A stretch of 64,000 nt of DNA from DATGPD01 sp031423015 (GTDB lineage: Bacteria; Planctomycetota; UBA1135; UBA2386). The stretch covers positions 1 to 64,000 of the forward strand of contig JANPER010000271.1 of assembly GCA_031423015.1 (NCBI GenBank). The letters run 5' to 3'. The notes below the pieces were generated by a model. The model had not been told where the DNA came from, did not search any database, and saw only the letters and a list, made by a program, of their open reading frames with translations. The first letter of the stretch is position 1. Each line of letters begins with the position of its first letter. Of this stretch, positions 34,322 through 43,689 are shown piece after piece. The translations under genes were made by a program, and so were the position numbers.

Positions 34322-36140
34322 TCAGCGGGCGCGATCCTCGCCAGCAGCCGCACAGTGTGCACGGAGCGCGGTGATCCCCTTGTCGCGCTGCGACGCATCC
34401 CCTTGGAGCTTGAACCGGTCCGCCACACCAAGCAGGGCTGCGAGCGCCTCGGCAGCGGCGTCGCATACGCGTACCTCGTAACCCGACCACAGCCGCCGCC
34501 CTGTCGGCGCCTGGTCCTCGAGGTGCGCGACCAGCGCAGCGATCACGTCAGGTGCAGGAACATGCCGCGCAAACGCCAGACCCCAGCCGCGAGCTTTGGA
34601 ACTCCCGCCGAGCAGGGCCAGTACCACCCGCGCGCCGCGGGCACGATCATGCTTGCCCAGGAATCGGACCGCTCGTTCGATCCAGAAGCACGCGAAGGGC
34701 AGGTCGTGCTGACTCGATGCCGCAGCCTCATCGATGAGCGCAACCACACGTTCGACGCTATGCGATGGTGCGCCGAGACGGCCGAGCGCCTCTGCCACGC
34801 AAAACGCACACCATGGGGTCGTCGCACGCCAAGAGTGACTGCAACAGCGGCAGGTGCTCGGCGCCGGCGTGGCGAGCGAACTCACCGCCCAGCTCGATGC
34901 GCTGCGTCGCGTCCGCCCTTTCGAGCACTGCCGCAACGCGCGATAGGTGTGCACGCGCATCGCGCGCCAGGAGCTGTTCGACTGCGAACCGCATGTTGAC
35001 GCCGCGCTCGAGCTGGCCAAGTAAGAAGCGCTCGGCGCCGTCTTCCCCATGTTCACGCCACCAGGCCTCGGCATCGGCGCACGTTTCGAACCACTCGCCC
35101 GTGATCGCGTACAGGATCTGCCTGCTGCAGTCGGCGTGCGTCAGCAGGTAGTACGAGCCGGGTGCGAAGTTGCGCCAATACCCGAGCGACCGCGTCGGGC
35201 GGGTGTCATCGAGCCGCGCGATCAACCCTGGCACTGCTGCCCACCCGAGAGCACGCAGCGCGTCGGGGGCCCAGGTGGCGCTTGGCTCCCCACCCATGAA
35301 GACCTCGCAACCTCCCGGCTGCCCGCGCTGGCAGGCCGCAAGGTCGCGCAGGCGATGCAGCCAGACGTCGACCTGCGCCGCGGCCGGCATCTCCGCGAGT
35401 GCGGCATCGCCAGGTTTGCGATGGGCTGCGTCCTCGATCAGCATGTTCTCGTAGGCGGCCACCATGTGGCCGGCCTCGCCGTCACGCGCTTGCGGCGCAA
35501 GTTGCGCGATGCCCCTCCAAGCCGCGAGCAGCGCGGCGCGCGGCGTGCCTTCGTTTGCGTCCGTCAACGCCCGCCAGCGCGCATTTGCTGCCACCCCTGC
35601 GCGTAGTTGCTCCAGGACCGGCACCGGGGATGCAGCCTCGTACCGCGCACGCACCGTGACGAGCAGATCGTCGCGTAGCTTCCACTCGCGGCGTTGATGC
35701 GCCCATAGCGCCAGCACTGCTGCCTTCAGGGCCTCGTCCTTCAGTCCCCATTCGTCCGCCGGCATGTCTTCGTGCGCCGCGCGGCAGAGAGCTGCGAAGT
35801 CGACCTCGTGCCACTCGCTCGGCAGGGGCCGTCCGGCCGGGTGACTGGCGGAGAGTCGACTCCAGTCGTCGGGAAAGCTCGGCTTGCGCGCGAGTCGTCG
35901 GATCCTGAGTTCCGCATCCCACAGAACGACGTGCTCGGCATCCTGACCAAGCAGCCACCCGGTCTCGTAGAGGAACGAGAAGTCCGCCGGGTCGCCGTGT
36001 CGGATCCAGCCACTGGTGTTGAACTCGACCAGCATCGCTCCCGCGCAGCTTGGCAGGTCGAGACATGCGAACGGTGTGAGGAGTTCGGGCGTCCGGTCCA
36101 ACGACGGCTGCGCGGCCAGAACGAGAGAGAGGAGCAGCAC
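34322..36140 (-). pseudogene. Secreted helical-repeat protein, split by one frameshift
   Basis: Two overlapping frames (36140 to about 34806, and about 34806 to 34322) make one 605-residue protein if one base is removed near 34806, giving DDPMV-AFCVAEALGRLGAP across the join. The GTG start gives a hydrophobic leader (MLLLSLVLAAQPSL). The middle is mixed with many Trp and Cys (SYYLLTHADCSRQILYAITG). The C-terminal 250 residues are HEAT-like helices (LSRVAAVLERADATQRIELG, CVAEALGRLGAP, VVALIDEAAA). No family recognised. The break could be true decay or a sequencing error. It is convergent with the kinase operon. Confidence 0.65.
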
Positions 36141-36380
36141 CCTCAGCCCCCGCTCGGCAACAGGTTCTCGGCCACGGCCAGGAGTCGATGTGGGGTCCTC
36201 ATGTGCGTTCCTCGTCGCGATGCCGGTGGGTCAGGTCCGAACCTGCACTCGCTCAGGGAAGACGCTCAGGCCGCACGCAAGCGAACGCGCATGGGGGGAA
36301 TCGCACATCGCCGTTCGCTGCCGGCGTCGTCTGTCGTCGGTCCCTGTGCAACGCGCTGCCGAAAGAGCAGCGCCCAGCTG

Positions 36381-36595
36381 GCGCCGGGCTGCCGGCAGTG
36401 ACCGGGGTCGTGCCGGCGTCGCTGGCGGCGACGGCCGGCGTGCAGGTCGGCGACCTCTTGCTGGCGATCGATGGCGAGAGCTGCCGCGGTCAGGCTCTGC
36501 CGCGCGTGCGGCGCCGGTTGTGGATCGGGTCGGAGGAGAGGGTGACGTTGCGGTTGCGGCGCGGGAAGGACGAGGTCGAAGTGAAGGTGCCGTGA
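36381..36595 (+). repeat. PDZ-tail repeat, copy 3 (orphan fragment)
   Basis: From the CTGCCGGCAGTGACC block at 36389 to the stop, it differs from the matching part of the aspartic-protease gene tail at only about ten positions and keeps the PDZ reading frame (VASLAATAGVQVGDLLLAI region). Upstream, GCGCCGGG joins directly to GCTGCCGG; the intervening about 50 bp of the parent is deleted between short GC repeats. An ATG-led frame runs through it from 36188, but that leader is not protein-like, so I treat it as a fragment, not a gene. 36141-36380 shows no other feature. Confidence 0.85.
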
Positions 36596-36611
36596 CGGTG
36601 AGCGAGCGACC

Positions 36612-36680
36612 ACGCGCGCCGTGCGCAGCTGCGCACATGGACGTCCAGGAGAGAACGATCTGCACCGTTCGACGGGATAG
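36612..36680 (+). repeat. Palindrome-bearing intergenic repeat, copy 3
   Basis: GTGCGCAGCTGCGCAC (36621-36636) is identical to the core of copies 1 and 2. The following bases (GAGAACGATC) only loosely match the CAGAACGGTC block. It lies 25 bases after PDZ-tail copy 3, the same order as for copy 1, so tail and palindrome may have moved together. 36681-36795 holds nothing else visible. Confidence 0.65.
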
Positions 36681-36795
36681 GCGACATCCGTAGGCTTGCT
36701 GCCCAGGTGTTGGCAGGGATGTCAGATGGGTGCGCCGCATATGGTTGCCGGCGCGCGCGGTTGCGGGTGACTGACCTCGGCCGTAGCTTCGGTCC

Positions 36796-37902
36796 GTGCC
36801 TGCGTCCTTTCTGCGCCGTGATTGGCGTGCGCTCCTCTGTGTCGGCGTGCTTGTGTGCGTGATTCCCGCCCAGGTCAGCGTCGTCGTCCCGCCCGACTAC
36901 GCGGACCGCGACGGCCCCGGGATCGGCGAGTTGGCTGGCCTCAACCAGGCGTTCCGTCAGCAGGTGCTGGTGGAAGCCGCGGCCTTCGCCGAGTTGCGCG
37001 GTCGCACCGTCGGCACGCTGTGGGTGCGGCGCGACATCCAGTTCCCCGTCCCGCTGCGCGGCGGCAAGGCGCAGATCACGATCACTCTGTCGGACCGCGC
37101 GCGCCACCCGAGCACGATCTCGGCGACGTTTGCCGACAACCGCGGGCCGCAGCCGGCCGAAGTGTTCCGCGGCGTGGTCGACATCCCCGACGCGCCCGCC
37201 CCGCGCCTGCCGCCGAATGGGCCACCGAGCCCGCCGTGGTCGGCGCCAACCGCCATCGAGTTCGCGTTCTCGGTGCCGTTCCCCTACCGAGATGGGCACC
37301 TGTGCGTCGAGATCGAGGGGCGCCCGGTGGTGGGGCAACAGTCATCGGGGTGGTCGGTGGATCACGCGGCGTGGGTCAACGACGCCTCCTACACGATGGT
37401 CGGCCGAACCGGCGATCCACGCGTGCAGGCGATAGCGGTGTGGCTGACGCAGGTGCCCGGCACTCGCCTCACGATGTTCGTGTCGGGGCCGACGCAGACG
37501 ACGGTGGTCGGCTTGGTGGGCCGTGAGTTGCAGCCACCGCTCGACCTCAGATCGCAGGGTGTGCCGCAGAACATGTTGCACGTCGAGCCGTTCGATGCGG
37601 TGCCGTTGTTCTTGCCGCGCGTGAAGCTCGAGGCGATCACTCGGTTGGAGCATCCGTTGCAGGTGCCGCCGATGGCTTGCTTCTTCGGCGCGCGCGTCGC
37701 GATCCAGTGGCTGAACCTGCCAAACACCACCACGCCGGCCCAGTTGATCAGCACGCACGCGCAGGTGATGAAGTTCGCGAGCACGCTGTCGACGTTCCCA
37801 GGGGCCACGGTGCGGTCGGCGCGCCCGCCGGGCGCCGCCTTCCCCGACGTGGGTGTGGTTCAGGTAGACCAGATGCCGGTGCTCCGCTTCGTCGCCCGCT
37901 AG
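36796..37902 (+). CDS. Secreted hypothetical protein
   Basis: A 368-residue protein from a GTG. The N-terminus (RDWRALLCVGVLVCVIPAQ) is a signal peptide. The rest is beta-rich with several Pro/Val runs (FPVPLRGGKAQITITLSD, FAFSVPFPYRDGHLCVEIEG, GTRLTMFVSGPT). A C-terminal section has CFFGARVAIQWLNLPNTT. The layout resembles the extracellular proteins at 43690-45054 and 27020-28687, but no named family fits. Monocistronic; the downstream gap holds a long inverted repeat. Confidence 0.65.
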   Translation: MPASFLRRDWRALLCVGVLVCVIPAQVSVVVPPDYADRDGPGIGELAGLNQAFRQQVLVEAAAFAELRGRTVGTLWVRRDIQFPVPLRGGKAQITITLSDRARHPSTISATFADNRGPQPAEVFRGVVDIPDAPAPRLPPNGPPSPPWSAPTAIEFAFSVPFPYRDGHLCVEIEGRPVVGQQSSGWSVDHAAWVNDASYTMVGRTGDPRVQAIAVWLTQVPGTRLTMFVSGPTQTTVVGLVGRELQPPLDLRSQGVPQNMLHVEPFDAVPLFLPRVKLEAITRLEHPLQVPPMACFFGARVAIQWLNLPNTTTPAQLISTHAQVMKFASTLSTFPGATVRSARPPGAAFPDVGVVQVDQMPVLRFVAR

Positions 37903-37921
37903 TCAGCTCCAGAGCAGGAGA

Positions 37922-37990
37922 AAGAACCACGGAGAACACAGAGAACACAGAGAGGAAGATCGGAGCCTCTGTGCTCTCGGTGGTTCTTCT
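37922..37990. repeat. Intergenic long inverted repeat, copy A
   Basis: AGAACCACGGAGAACACAGAG and CTCTGTGCTCTCGGTGGTTCTTCT form imperfect inverted arms of about 22 bases separated by about 23 bases. A related element with the same ACCACxGAGxxCACAGAG arms is at 54035-54131. Such GA/CA-rich dyads downstream of genes behave like REP-type repeats and may affect mRNA ends. Confidence 0.75.
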
Positions 37991-38041
37991 CTTGTCATGG
38001 GGGAAGCCTCCCCAGTTCTGTCCGACTGATCAGCCCTCTCC

Positions 38042-38455
38042 ATGCACACGATCCTCTTCGCCTGTGTCCACAACGCCGGCCGCTCGCAGATGGCGGCCGC
38101 GCTGTTCAACGCCGTGGCCGACCCGTCGCGGGCGCAGGCGATCTCGGCGGGCACCGAGCCGGCGGCGCGCGTGCATCCCGAGGTGGTCGAAGTCATGCGT
38201 GAGGTCGGCATCGAGTTGGCGAACGCGCAGCCGCAGCGGCTGACGGCGGAGCTGGCGCGGTCGGCGCGCCTGCTCATCACCATGGGCTGCGGCGAGGCAT
38301 GCCCAGCCGTCCCGGGGGTCGAGGTGCTCGATTGGCCGCTCGTCGATCCCAAGGGCAAGGGGCTCGACGACGTGCGCAGGATTCGCGACCAGGTGGCGAC
38401 GTTGGTCGAGCAACTCCTGGCCGTACGCGGGTGGGGGGCTCGTTCGGGTCGTTGA
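38042..38455 (+). CDS. Low-molecular-weight-phosphatase-type arsenate reductase
   Basis: A 137-residue protein with the phosphate-binding loop C8-VHNAGR-S (C-x5-R-S) at the N-terminus, as in thioredoxin-linked ArsC and low-molecular-weight tyrosine phosphatases. HTILFACVHNAGRSQMAAALFN and the later GCGEACPAVPGVEVLDWPL with DPKGK point to the arsenate reductase branch, where the conserved aspartate (DP) and additional cysteines take part. It reduces arsenate to arsenite. It is not next to arsB/ACR3 or arsR in this window, so its substrate is an inference. Confidence 0.85.
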   Translation: MHTILFACVHNAGRSQMAAALFNAVADPSRAQAISAGTEPAARVHPEVVEVMREVGIELANAQPQRLTAELARSARLLITMGCGEACPAVPGVEVLDWPLVDPKGKGLDDVRRIRDQVATLVEQLLAVRGWGARSGR

Positions 38456-38535
38456 CGGAACTGACTGCGCTCTCGCGAGGAGTTCCTGCCATCGGCTATC
38501 GTCCCGGCCCCTTTCCGACCCGCACGCATTAGCCC

Positions 38536-39525
38536 ATGACCGACGTCCTCGCGATCACCGAACGGATCAAAGAGAACAGCCAACTGTTGCACGATCTGCG
38601 CCGCGCGCTGCAGACCGTGATCGTGGGGCAGAGCGATCTGCTCGACGGCCTGCTCATCGCGATCCTGGCGGATGGCCACGTGTTGCTCGAAGGCCTGCCC
38701 GGCCTCGCCAAATCGCTCGCCGTCTCGAGCCTCGCGCAGGCCGTCGGCGGCACGTTTCGCCGCATCCAGTTCACCCCCGACCTGCTGCCCAGCGACCTGA
38801 TCGGCACCCACATCTACCACCCCAACACCGGCAAGTGGGAGGTGAAGGAGGGGCCGGTGTTCGCGAACTTCGTGCTCGCCGACGAGATCAACCGCGCGCC
38901 GGCCAAGGTGCAGTCGGCGCTGCTCGAGGCCATGCAGGAACGGCAGGTGTCGCTGTCGGGCGAGACGCGGCCGCTGCCTAATCCCTTCCTGGTGTTGGCC
39001 ACGCAGAACCCGGTGGAGCAGGAGGGCACCTACCCGCTGCCCGAGGCGCAGGTCGACCGCTTCATGCTCAAGCTGGTGGTCGGCTATCCCAACAAGGAAG
39101 AGGAGAGGGCGATCATCGATCGCATGGGCAACCTCTCGCGCCCGCCGACGGTGAAGCAAGCGACCACGCCGCAGGCGCTGCTCGAAGCGCGACGCTTGCT
39201 CGAAGCGATCTACGTCGACGACAAAGTAAAGAGCTACGTCGTCGACCTGGTGTTCGCCACGCGCGACGCGAGCCTGGTCGGCCTGCCGAAGCTCAAGCCG
39301 CTCATTCTCTACGGCGCGTCGCCGCGCGCGTCGTTGGCGCTCACGCGCGCCGCGCGCGCCAAGGCCTTCCTCGACGGCCGCGGCTTCGTGACGCCGCAGG
39401 ACATCAAGGCCGTGGGCTTCGCCGTGCTGCGCCACCGCGTCCTCACCAGCTACGAGGCCGAGGCCGAGGGCATCACCAGCGAGCAGATCCTGCGCCAGAT
39501 ATTCGACCACGTGCCCGTGCCGTAG
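38536..39525 (+). CDS. MoxR-family AAA+ ATPase
   Basis: A 329-residue AAA+ chaperone-like ATPase. Walker A is GLPGLAKS (53-60), Walker B LADEINRAP (about D116/E117), followed by LEAMQERQVS and sensor-1 TQNP. MoxR ATPases work with VWA-domain partners to fold or load metal cofactors or other clients. The DUF58 gene follows after two bases, then the DUF4381-like and BatA genes, the classic MoxR-Bat order. Confidence 0.95.
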   Translation: MTDVLAITERIKENSQLLHDLRRALQTVIVGQSDLLDGLLIAILADGHVLLEGLPGLAKSLAVSSLAQAVGGTFRRIQFTPDLLPSDLIGTHIYHPNTGKWEVKEGPVFANFVLADEINRAPAKVQSALLEAMQERQVSLSGETRPLPNPFLVLATQNPVEQEGTYPLPEAQVDRFMLKLVVGYPNKEEERAIIDRMGNLSRPPTVKQATTPQALLEARRLLEAIYVDDKVKSYVVDLVFATRDASLVGLPKLKPLILYGASPRASLALTRAARAKAFLDGRGFVTPQDIKAVGFAVLRHRVLTSYEAEAEGITSEQILRQIFDHVPVP

Positions 39526-39527
39526 CC

Positions 39528-40490
39528 GTGATCCAGAGCGAAGTCCTCGCCCAGGTGCGCCGCATCCAAGTGCGCACCAACCGCATGGTCACCGACGTGA
39601 TGTCGGGCGGCTATACCTCGGTGTTCCGTGGCTCGGGCATCGAGTTCGATGAAGTGCGCGAGTTCACCGAGGGCGACGACATCCGCTCGGTCGACTGGAA
39701 CGTGACCGCGCGCACTGGGCGGCCGCACGTGAAGAAGTACATGGAGGAGCGCGAACTCACCGTGCTCTTCTTGTTGGACGTGTCGGCGTCGACCGCGTTC
39801 GGCACGGCGCCGAGTCGCGGGCGCGGCCCGGCGATCGACGCACCGACGGTGCGGCGCGCCGCGGCCACGTTCTGTGCCTGCCTGTCGCTCGCCGCGGCGC
39901 GCAACAACGACAAGGCCGGCCTGATCACGTTCAGCGATCGCATCGAGGGCTACGTGCCCAGCAAGAAGGGCAAAGCGCACGTGCTGCGCATCATCCGCGA
40001 CGCGCTGGCGCTGGAGGGCGACGGCCAAGGCACCGATCTTTCGCGCGCGCTCGACTACGCCGGCCGGGTGCAGCGCAAGCGTGCGGTGGTGTTCGTGATC
40101 AGCGACTTCCAGACGTCGCAGGACATCGGCCCGCCGCTGCGTCTCTTGGCGCGCCGGCACGACGTGATCGCGGCGCAGATCATCGACCAGAGCACGTTGG
40201 AGTTGCCTGAGGCCGGCCTGCTGCACGTGCGCGACCTGGAGACGGGGCGGTCGATGTGGGTCGACAGCGGCAGTGCGCGCGTGCGGCAGGCGTGGGCGAC
40301 GCGCATGCGCGAGCGGCAGACACGCTTGGTGGAGACCATGAAGCGCAGCGGCGTCGACCGCATGGAGATCGTGCTGCGCGGCGACCTGGCCGACGCGAAC
40401 GCGCAGCACAAGGGCCACGTCGAGCGCGCGGTGGGCGACGCGATCGTGCGCTTCTTCCGCATGCGCGAGGTGCGCGGAGGACGCCGGTGA
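39528..40490 (+). CDS. DUF58/VWA-like protein of the MoxR operon
   Basis: A 320-residue protein with the DUF58 signature GGYTSVFRGSGIEFDEVREF, DIRSVDWNVTARTGRPHVK and the VWA-type metal-site motif DVSAS at 84-88. It is the usual partner of MoxR and is thought to bring client proteins to the ATPase. It starts at a GTG two bases after the moxR stop and overlaps the following gene by four bases (GTGA). Confidence 0.93.
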   Translation: MIQSEVLAQVRRIQVRTNRMVTDVMSGGYTSVFRGSGIEFDEVREFTEGDDIRSVDWNVTARTGRPHVKKYMEERELTVLFLLDVSASTAFGTAPSRGRGPAIDAPTVRRAAATFCACLSLAAARNNDKAGLITFSDRIEGYVPSKKGKAHVLRIIRDALALEGDGQGTDLSRALDYAGRVQRKRAVVFVISDFQTSQDIGPPLRLLARRHDVIAAQIIDQSTLELPEAGLLHVRDLETGRSMWVDSGSARVRQAWATRMRERQTRLVETMKRSGVDRMEIVLRGDLADANAQHKGHVERAVGDAIVRFFRMREVRGGRR

Positions 40491-41494
40491 AGCGCGCGCT
40501 GCTCGCTTGCGTGCTGAGCTGCCTGCTGGCCTGGTTGCTGGCGGCCGGGTGCGCACGCGATGACACGCCGCCGCAGGTCACGTTGCCGCCGGTGCCATGG
40601 TCGCAGGCGCCCGACCTAGAACTGGACCTGCGCGCGTGGGCGTCGGCCGACAAGCTCGCGCTGCTCGCGCCGCTCACGCTGGCCATCGATCTGTACACCG
40701 CGCCCGACCTCGAGGTCGACTTCGCGCCGCAGGTGCCCAAGGGGTTCCGCGGCGACGTGCAAGGCCTCGCGTTCGCACCGCTCGGCGCCGGCCGCACGCG
40801 GCGCTTCGTGCTGACGCTGCAACCGACGCAGCTCGGCGAACTGGAGATCGCGCCGTTCCGCGTCGAGGCGAAGGGCAAGGCCAGCGCGCCCGGCGAGGCG
40901 CACAAGCCGATCGTCGCCACCACGCCGACGCTGAAGATCACCGTCGAGTCGGTGGTGGGTGAACACGGCGACGCGGTCGAGCCCCCGGCGCCGCCGTTCG
41001 CGCCGCGCTTCAACCCGGTGCCATGGCTGATCGGCGCCGGCGCCTTGGCCGTCCTACTGCTCGGCATCTGGTGGTGGCGTCGTCGCCCGCGTCGGGCACG
41101 CACGGCGGCCCCTGAGATTCCGCTGCCGCCGCACGTCAAGGCGTTGCGCGCGCTGGCCCGCCTGCGCAGCGCCAACCGTTCGACCCCCGAGGAGGTCGAC
41201 GCGTTCTACGTCGAAGTGTCACGCATCCTGCGCGCCTACCTCGAGGACCGCTTTGGCCTGCACGCGCCCGAACGCACGACCGAAGAATTCCTGGCGGAGC
41301 TGAACCAGCATGGCAACCAGAGCCCCTTGGATGGGCGCCAGCGCGGCGCGCTCGCGGGCTTCCTGCGGCAGTGTGATCTGGTGAAGTTTGCGCGCGTGCT
41401 GCCGATCGAAGACGTGCACGTCGAGTCGCTGCGCATCGCCGAGGACTTGGTCGAGGCAACCCGCGCCGACCGCGTGTTGCAGGTGGCGTCGTGA
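40487..41494 (+). CDS. DUF4381-like membrane protein of the Bat operon
   Basis: A 335-residue protein from a GTG overlapping the DUF58 gene. The leader MKRALLACVLSCLLAWLLAAGC has a lipobox-like AAGC (C22). A beta-rich extracytoplasmic domain (about 30-170) follows. A membrane helix (about 181-200, VPWLIGAGALAVLLLGIWWW) then leads to a cytoplasmic helical tail (LPPHVKALRALARLRS; FYVEVSRILRAYLEDRFG) typical of DUF4381 proteins encoded between DUF58 and BatA. It overlaps batA by four bases. Upstream frames starting at 40256 lie inside the DUF58 gene and are rejected. Confidence 0.8.
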   Translation: MKRALLACVLSCLLAWLLAAGCARDDTPPQVTLPPVPWSQAPDLELDLRAWASADKLALLAPLTLAIDLYTAPDLEVDFAPQVPKGFRGDVQGLAFAPLGAGRTRRFVLTLQPTQLGELEIAPFRVEAKGKASAPGEAHKPIVATTPTLKITVESVVGEHGDAVEPPAPPFAPRFNPVPWLIGAGALAVLLLGIWWWRRRPRRARTAAPEIPLPPHVKALRALARLRSANRSTPEEVDAFYVEVSRILRAYLEDRFGLHAPERTTEEFLAELNQHGNQSPLDGRQRGALAGFLRQCDLVKFARVLPIEDVHVESLRIAEDLVEATRADRVLQVAS

Positions 41495-42483
41495 TCGCCG
41501 CCGTCTCGTCGTGGTCGCTGCTCGACCCCTGGCTCCTGCTGCTGGCCGCGCCGCTGCTGCTGTTGGTGGCGGTGCGCGCTCGCCGCCCGCGCGCCGCGCT
41601 GCCCGTGGCGGCGCTAGACGGCCTCGACGCCCTGCCGCGCAGCCTCGACGCCCTGCCGCGCAGCCTGCGCAGTCGCCTGGTGCACCTGCCGTTCCTGCTG
41701 CACCTGCTGGGTGGGCTGGCGCTGGTGTTGGCGATCGCGCGCCCGGTCGCGCGCGAGGTGTTGCCGATCCGCGAACTCGGCGTCGACATCCTGCTCGTGG
41801 TCGACCGCTCGAGTTCGATGCTGGCGCCGGACATGGACGCGCGCGGCAAGACGCGCATGCAGGCGGCGCGCGACCACGCGATCGCGTTCGCCAAAGGTCG
41901 CAAGAGCGACCGACTCGGCTTGCTGACGTTTGCGCGCTACCCGGAGTTGACCTGTCCGCCGACGCTCGACCAAGACGCGCTGCAGGCGTTCATCCGCGGC
42001 GTCGAGACGGTGCAGCCGCGCAGCCCCGAAGACGGCACCGCGATCGGCGTGGCGCTTGCCGACGCCAGCAAGGTGCTCGGCGTCAGCACGGCCAAGTCGA
42101 AGGTCGTGGTGATGCTGAGCGACGGTGAGCAGACCGTGCACGACATCGGCTTCGAGGACGCCGCCAAGCTGTGCAAGGACGCCGGCGTACGCGTGCACAC
42201 CATCGGCCTCGGCACCGGCGAGCAAACCATGCTCGGCGTGCAAGAGCCGCGCTTCGAAGCGCTCGAGAAGGCGGCCGAGATCGCGCAGGGCCGCTTCTTT
42301 CGCGCCCGCTCGGCCGACGACCTCGGCGAGGTCTACGCCGAGATCGACAAGCTCGAGAAGGTCGAGCTGGAAGACCCGCGCTACCGAACGACGGATCACT
42401 TCGCCTGGCCGCTGCTCGTGGGCTCGCTGTTGCTCGGCTTGGCGGTGCTGTTGGAGCTGACCTGGCTGCGACGCCTGCCGTGA
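41491..42483 (+). CDS. BatA-type VWA-domain membrane protein
   Basis: A 330-residue protein with hydrophobic segments near residues 10-30 and 66-83, a VWA domain (about 98-290) with an intact metal site DRSSS (105-109) and later DGEQT, and a C-terminal membrane helix (FAWPLLVGSLLLGLAVLLEL). It also has a 21-bp direct duplication giving LDALPRS twice (residues about 45-58). Bat proteins are linked to aerotolerance and stress in other bacteria. It is the last gene of this part of the operon; batB lies 2.8 kb further on, beyond corA and a reverse-strand gene. Confidence 0.9.
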   Translation: MIAAVSSWSLLDPWLLLLAAPLLLLVAVRARRPRAALPVAALDGLDALPRSLDALPRSLRSRLVHLPFLLHLLGGLALVLAIARPVAREVLPIRELGVDILLVVDRSSSMLAPDMDARGKTRMQAARDHAIAFAKGRKSDRLGLLTFARYPELTCPPTLDQDALQAFIRGVETVQPRSPEDGTAIGVALADASKVLGVSTAKSKVVVMLSDGEQTVHDIGFEDAAKLCKDAGVRVHTIGLGTGEQTMLGVQEPRFEALEKAAEIAQGRFFRARSADDLGEVYAEIDKLEKVELEDPRYRTTDHFAWPLLVGSLLLGLAVLLELTWLRRLP

Positions 42484-42663
42484 ACCTGCCGCAACTCACG
42501 GCACGCTTCGCAAGGAGTCTGTTGGATGAGCTCGGCGCGTCGATCTAGTTGGTTGGGCCACCCCTGCCCGCACCCTGGGACCGAACCAGGTAAACCCCGA
42601 TGAGCATCTGTGCAGCGACAAGCGCGTGGATCGTACCCACAGCACTCCCGTAGGCTCACGTCG

Positions 42664-43665
42664 ATGATCAGCACCTCGCGATACGGGCATTCGAAGGGCG
42701 CGCCGACTCCAGTTGCGATCGACGCGGTGGCCGATGCCGTCGACGCCGAGGCCGGGCTGGTCTGGATGGACTGCGAGCAGCCGGACTCCGCCGAGCTCGC
42801 CGCGCTCATGGCGCAGCTCGAGATCAACGAGTTCGCCCGGGAGGACATCGCGAAGGCGGGCCAGCGCACCAAGCTGGCCCACTATGGCGATCACTGCCAC
42901 GTCGCCGTGTACGACTGCGTGCTGCACGACTCGGGAATGCGCGCGCGTGAGATCGACATCGTGTTCGGCCCCGGGTGGCTGCTGTCGGTGCGCCAAGCCC
43001 CCGAGGATGGCGACGCCTTGGACTTTCCCATCGAGCACGTCCGGCGGACGTTCGAGCTCCAGCGGTCGCAGCACAACCGAGCCCACGTGGGTCTCCTGCT
43101 GTGGGCGCACCTCGATGCGGTCGTCGATCGATACTTCATGGTCACCGAACAGGTCGACGAGCGCCTCGACGACATCGAAGAAGCGGTGCTTGCCGACGAC
43201 ACCAGTCACGGTCGTGCGCGCGCACGGCGACCGATGGAGCTGTTCGCGCTCGGCAAAGCGCTCGTGCGCTTTCGCCGCGCCGCGGTGCCGCTGCGCGACG
43301 TCGTGAACGAGATCATTCGGCGTGAAGTCGCGTGCATCGAGGATCTCGCCATCGTGCACTTCCACGACGTCGCTGATCATGTGCTGCGCGTGGCGGACTT
43401 CGTCGAGAGCCAGCGCGATGTCCTCACGAGTCTCCGCGACGCCGAACTCGCGCTCGCGTCGAACCGCATGAGCCTCGTGCAGCAGCGGATCGCGGCGTGG
43501 GGCGCGATCTTCCTCGTCGGAACCCTGGTCACCGGCGTGCTCGGGATGAACTTCCAGGACGCGCCCGACCTGGGCTGGCGCCAGGGCTTCCTCATCACCG
43601 TCGGAATCATGGTGGCGCTCTGCTTGCCGATGTTCCTGTTCTTCCGCCGGAGGAAGTGGCTGTGA
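42664..43665 (+). CDS. CorA-like magnesium/cobalt channel
   Basis: A 333-residue protein of the CorA family. Residues 1-270 form the cytoplasmic alpha/beta domain with the long helix region (ERLDDIEEAVLADD and NEIIRREVACIEDL), followed by two C-terminal membrane helices. The selectivity motif GMN lies between them (VLGMNFQDAP) and the end is basic (FRRRKWL). CorA transports Mg2+ passively. The ATG at 42664 fits; an earlier one at 42610 is less likely. It lies inside the split Bat cluster, 180 bases after batA. That gap shows nothing recognisable. Confidence 0.9.
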   Translation: MISTSRYGHSKGAPTPVAIDAVADAVDAEAGLVWMDCEQPDSAELAALMAQLEINEFAREDIAKAGQRTKLAHYGDHCHVAVYDCVLHDSGMRAREIDIVFGPGWLLSVRQAPEDGDALDFPIEHVRRTFELQRSQHNRAHVGLLLWAHLDAVVDRYFMVTEQVDERLDDIEEAVLADDTSHGRARARRPMELFALGKALVRFRRAAVPLRDVVNEIIRREVACIEDLAIVHFHDVADHVLRVADFVESQRDVLTSLRDAELALASNRMSLVQQRIAAWGAIFLVGTLVTGVLGMNFQDAPDLGWRQGFLITVGIMVALCLPMFLFFRRRKWL

Positions 43666-43689
43666 CGCTCGCGCGCCGCGGACCTGCCC

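Noticed and set aside
36188..36595. ORF containing PDZ-tail copy 3 as a real gene
   Set aside because: The N-terminal 60 residues are unlike a protein leader and the PDZ part is a near-identical piece of another gene, so it is a duplicated fragment.
37903..39510. Antisense ORF (535 codons) opposite arsC and moxR
   Set aside because: Shadow; the plus strand has the phosphate-loop and Walker motifs.
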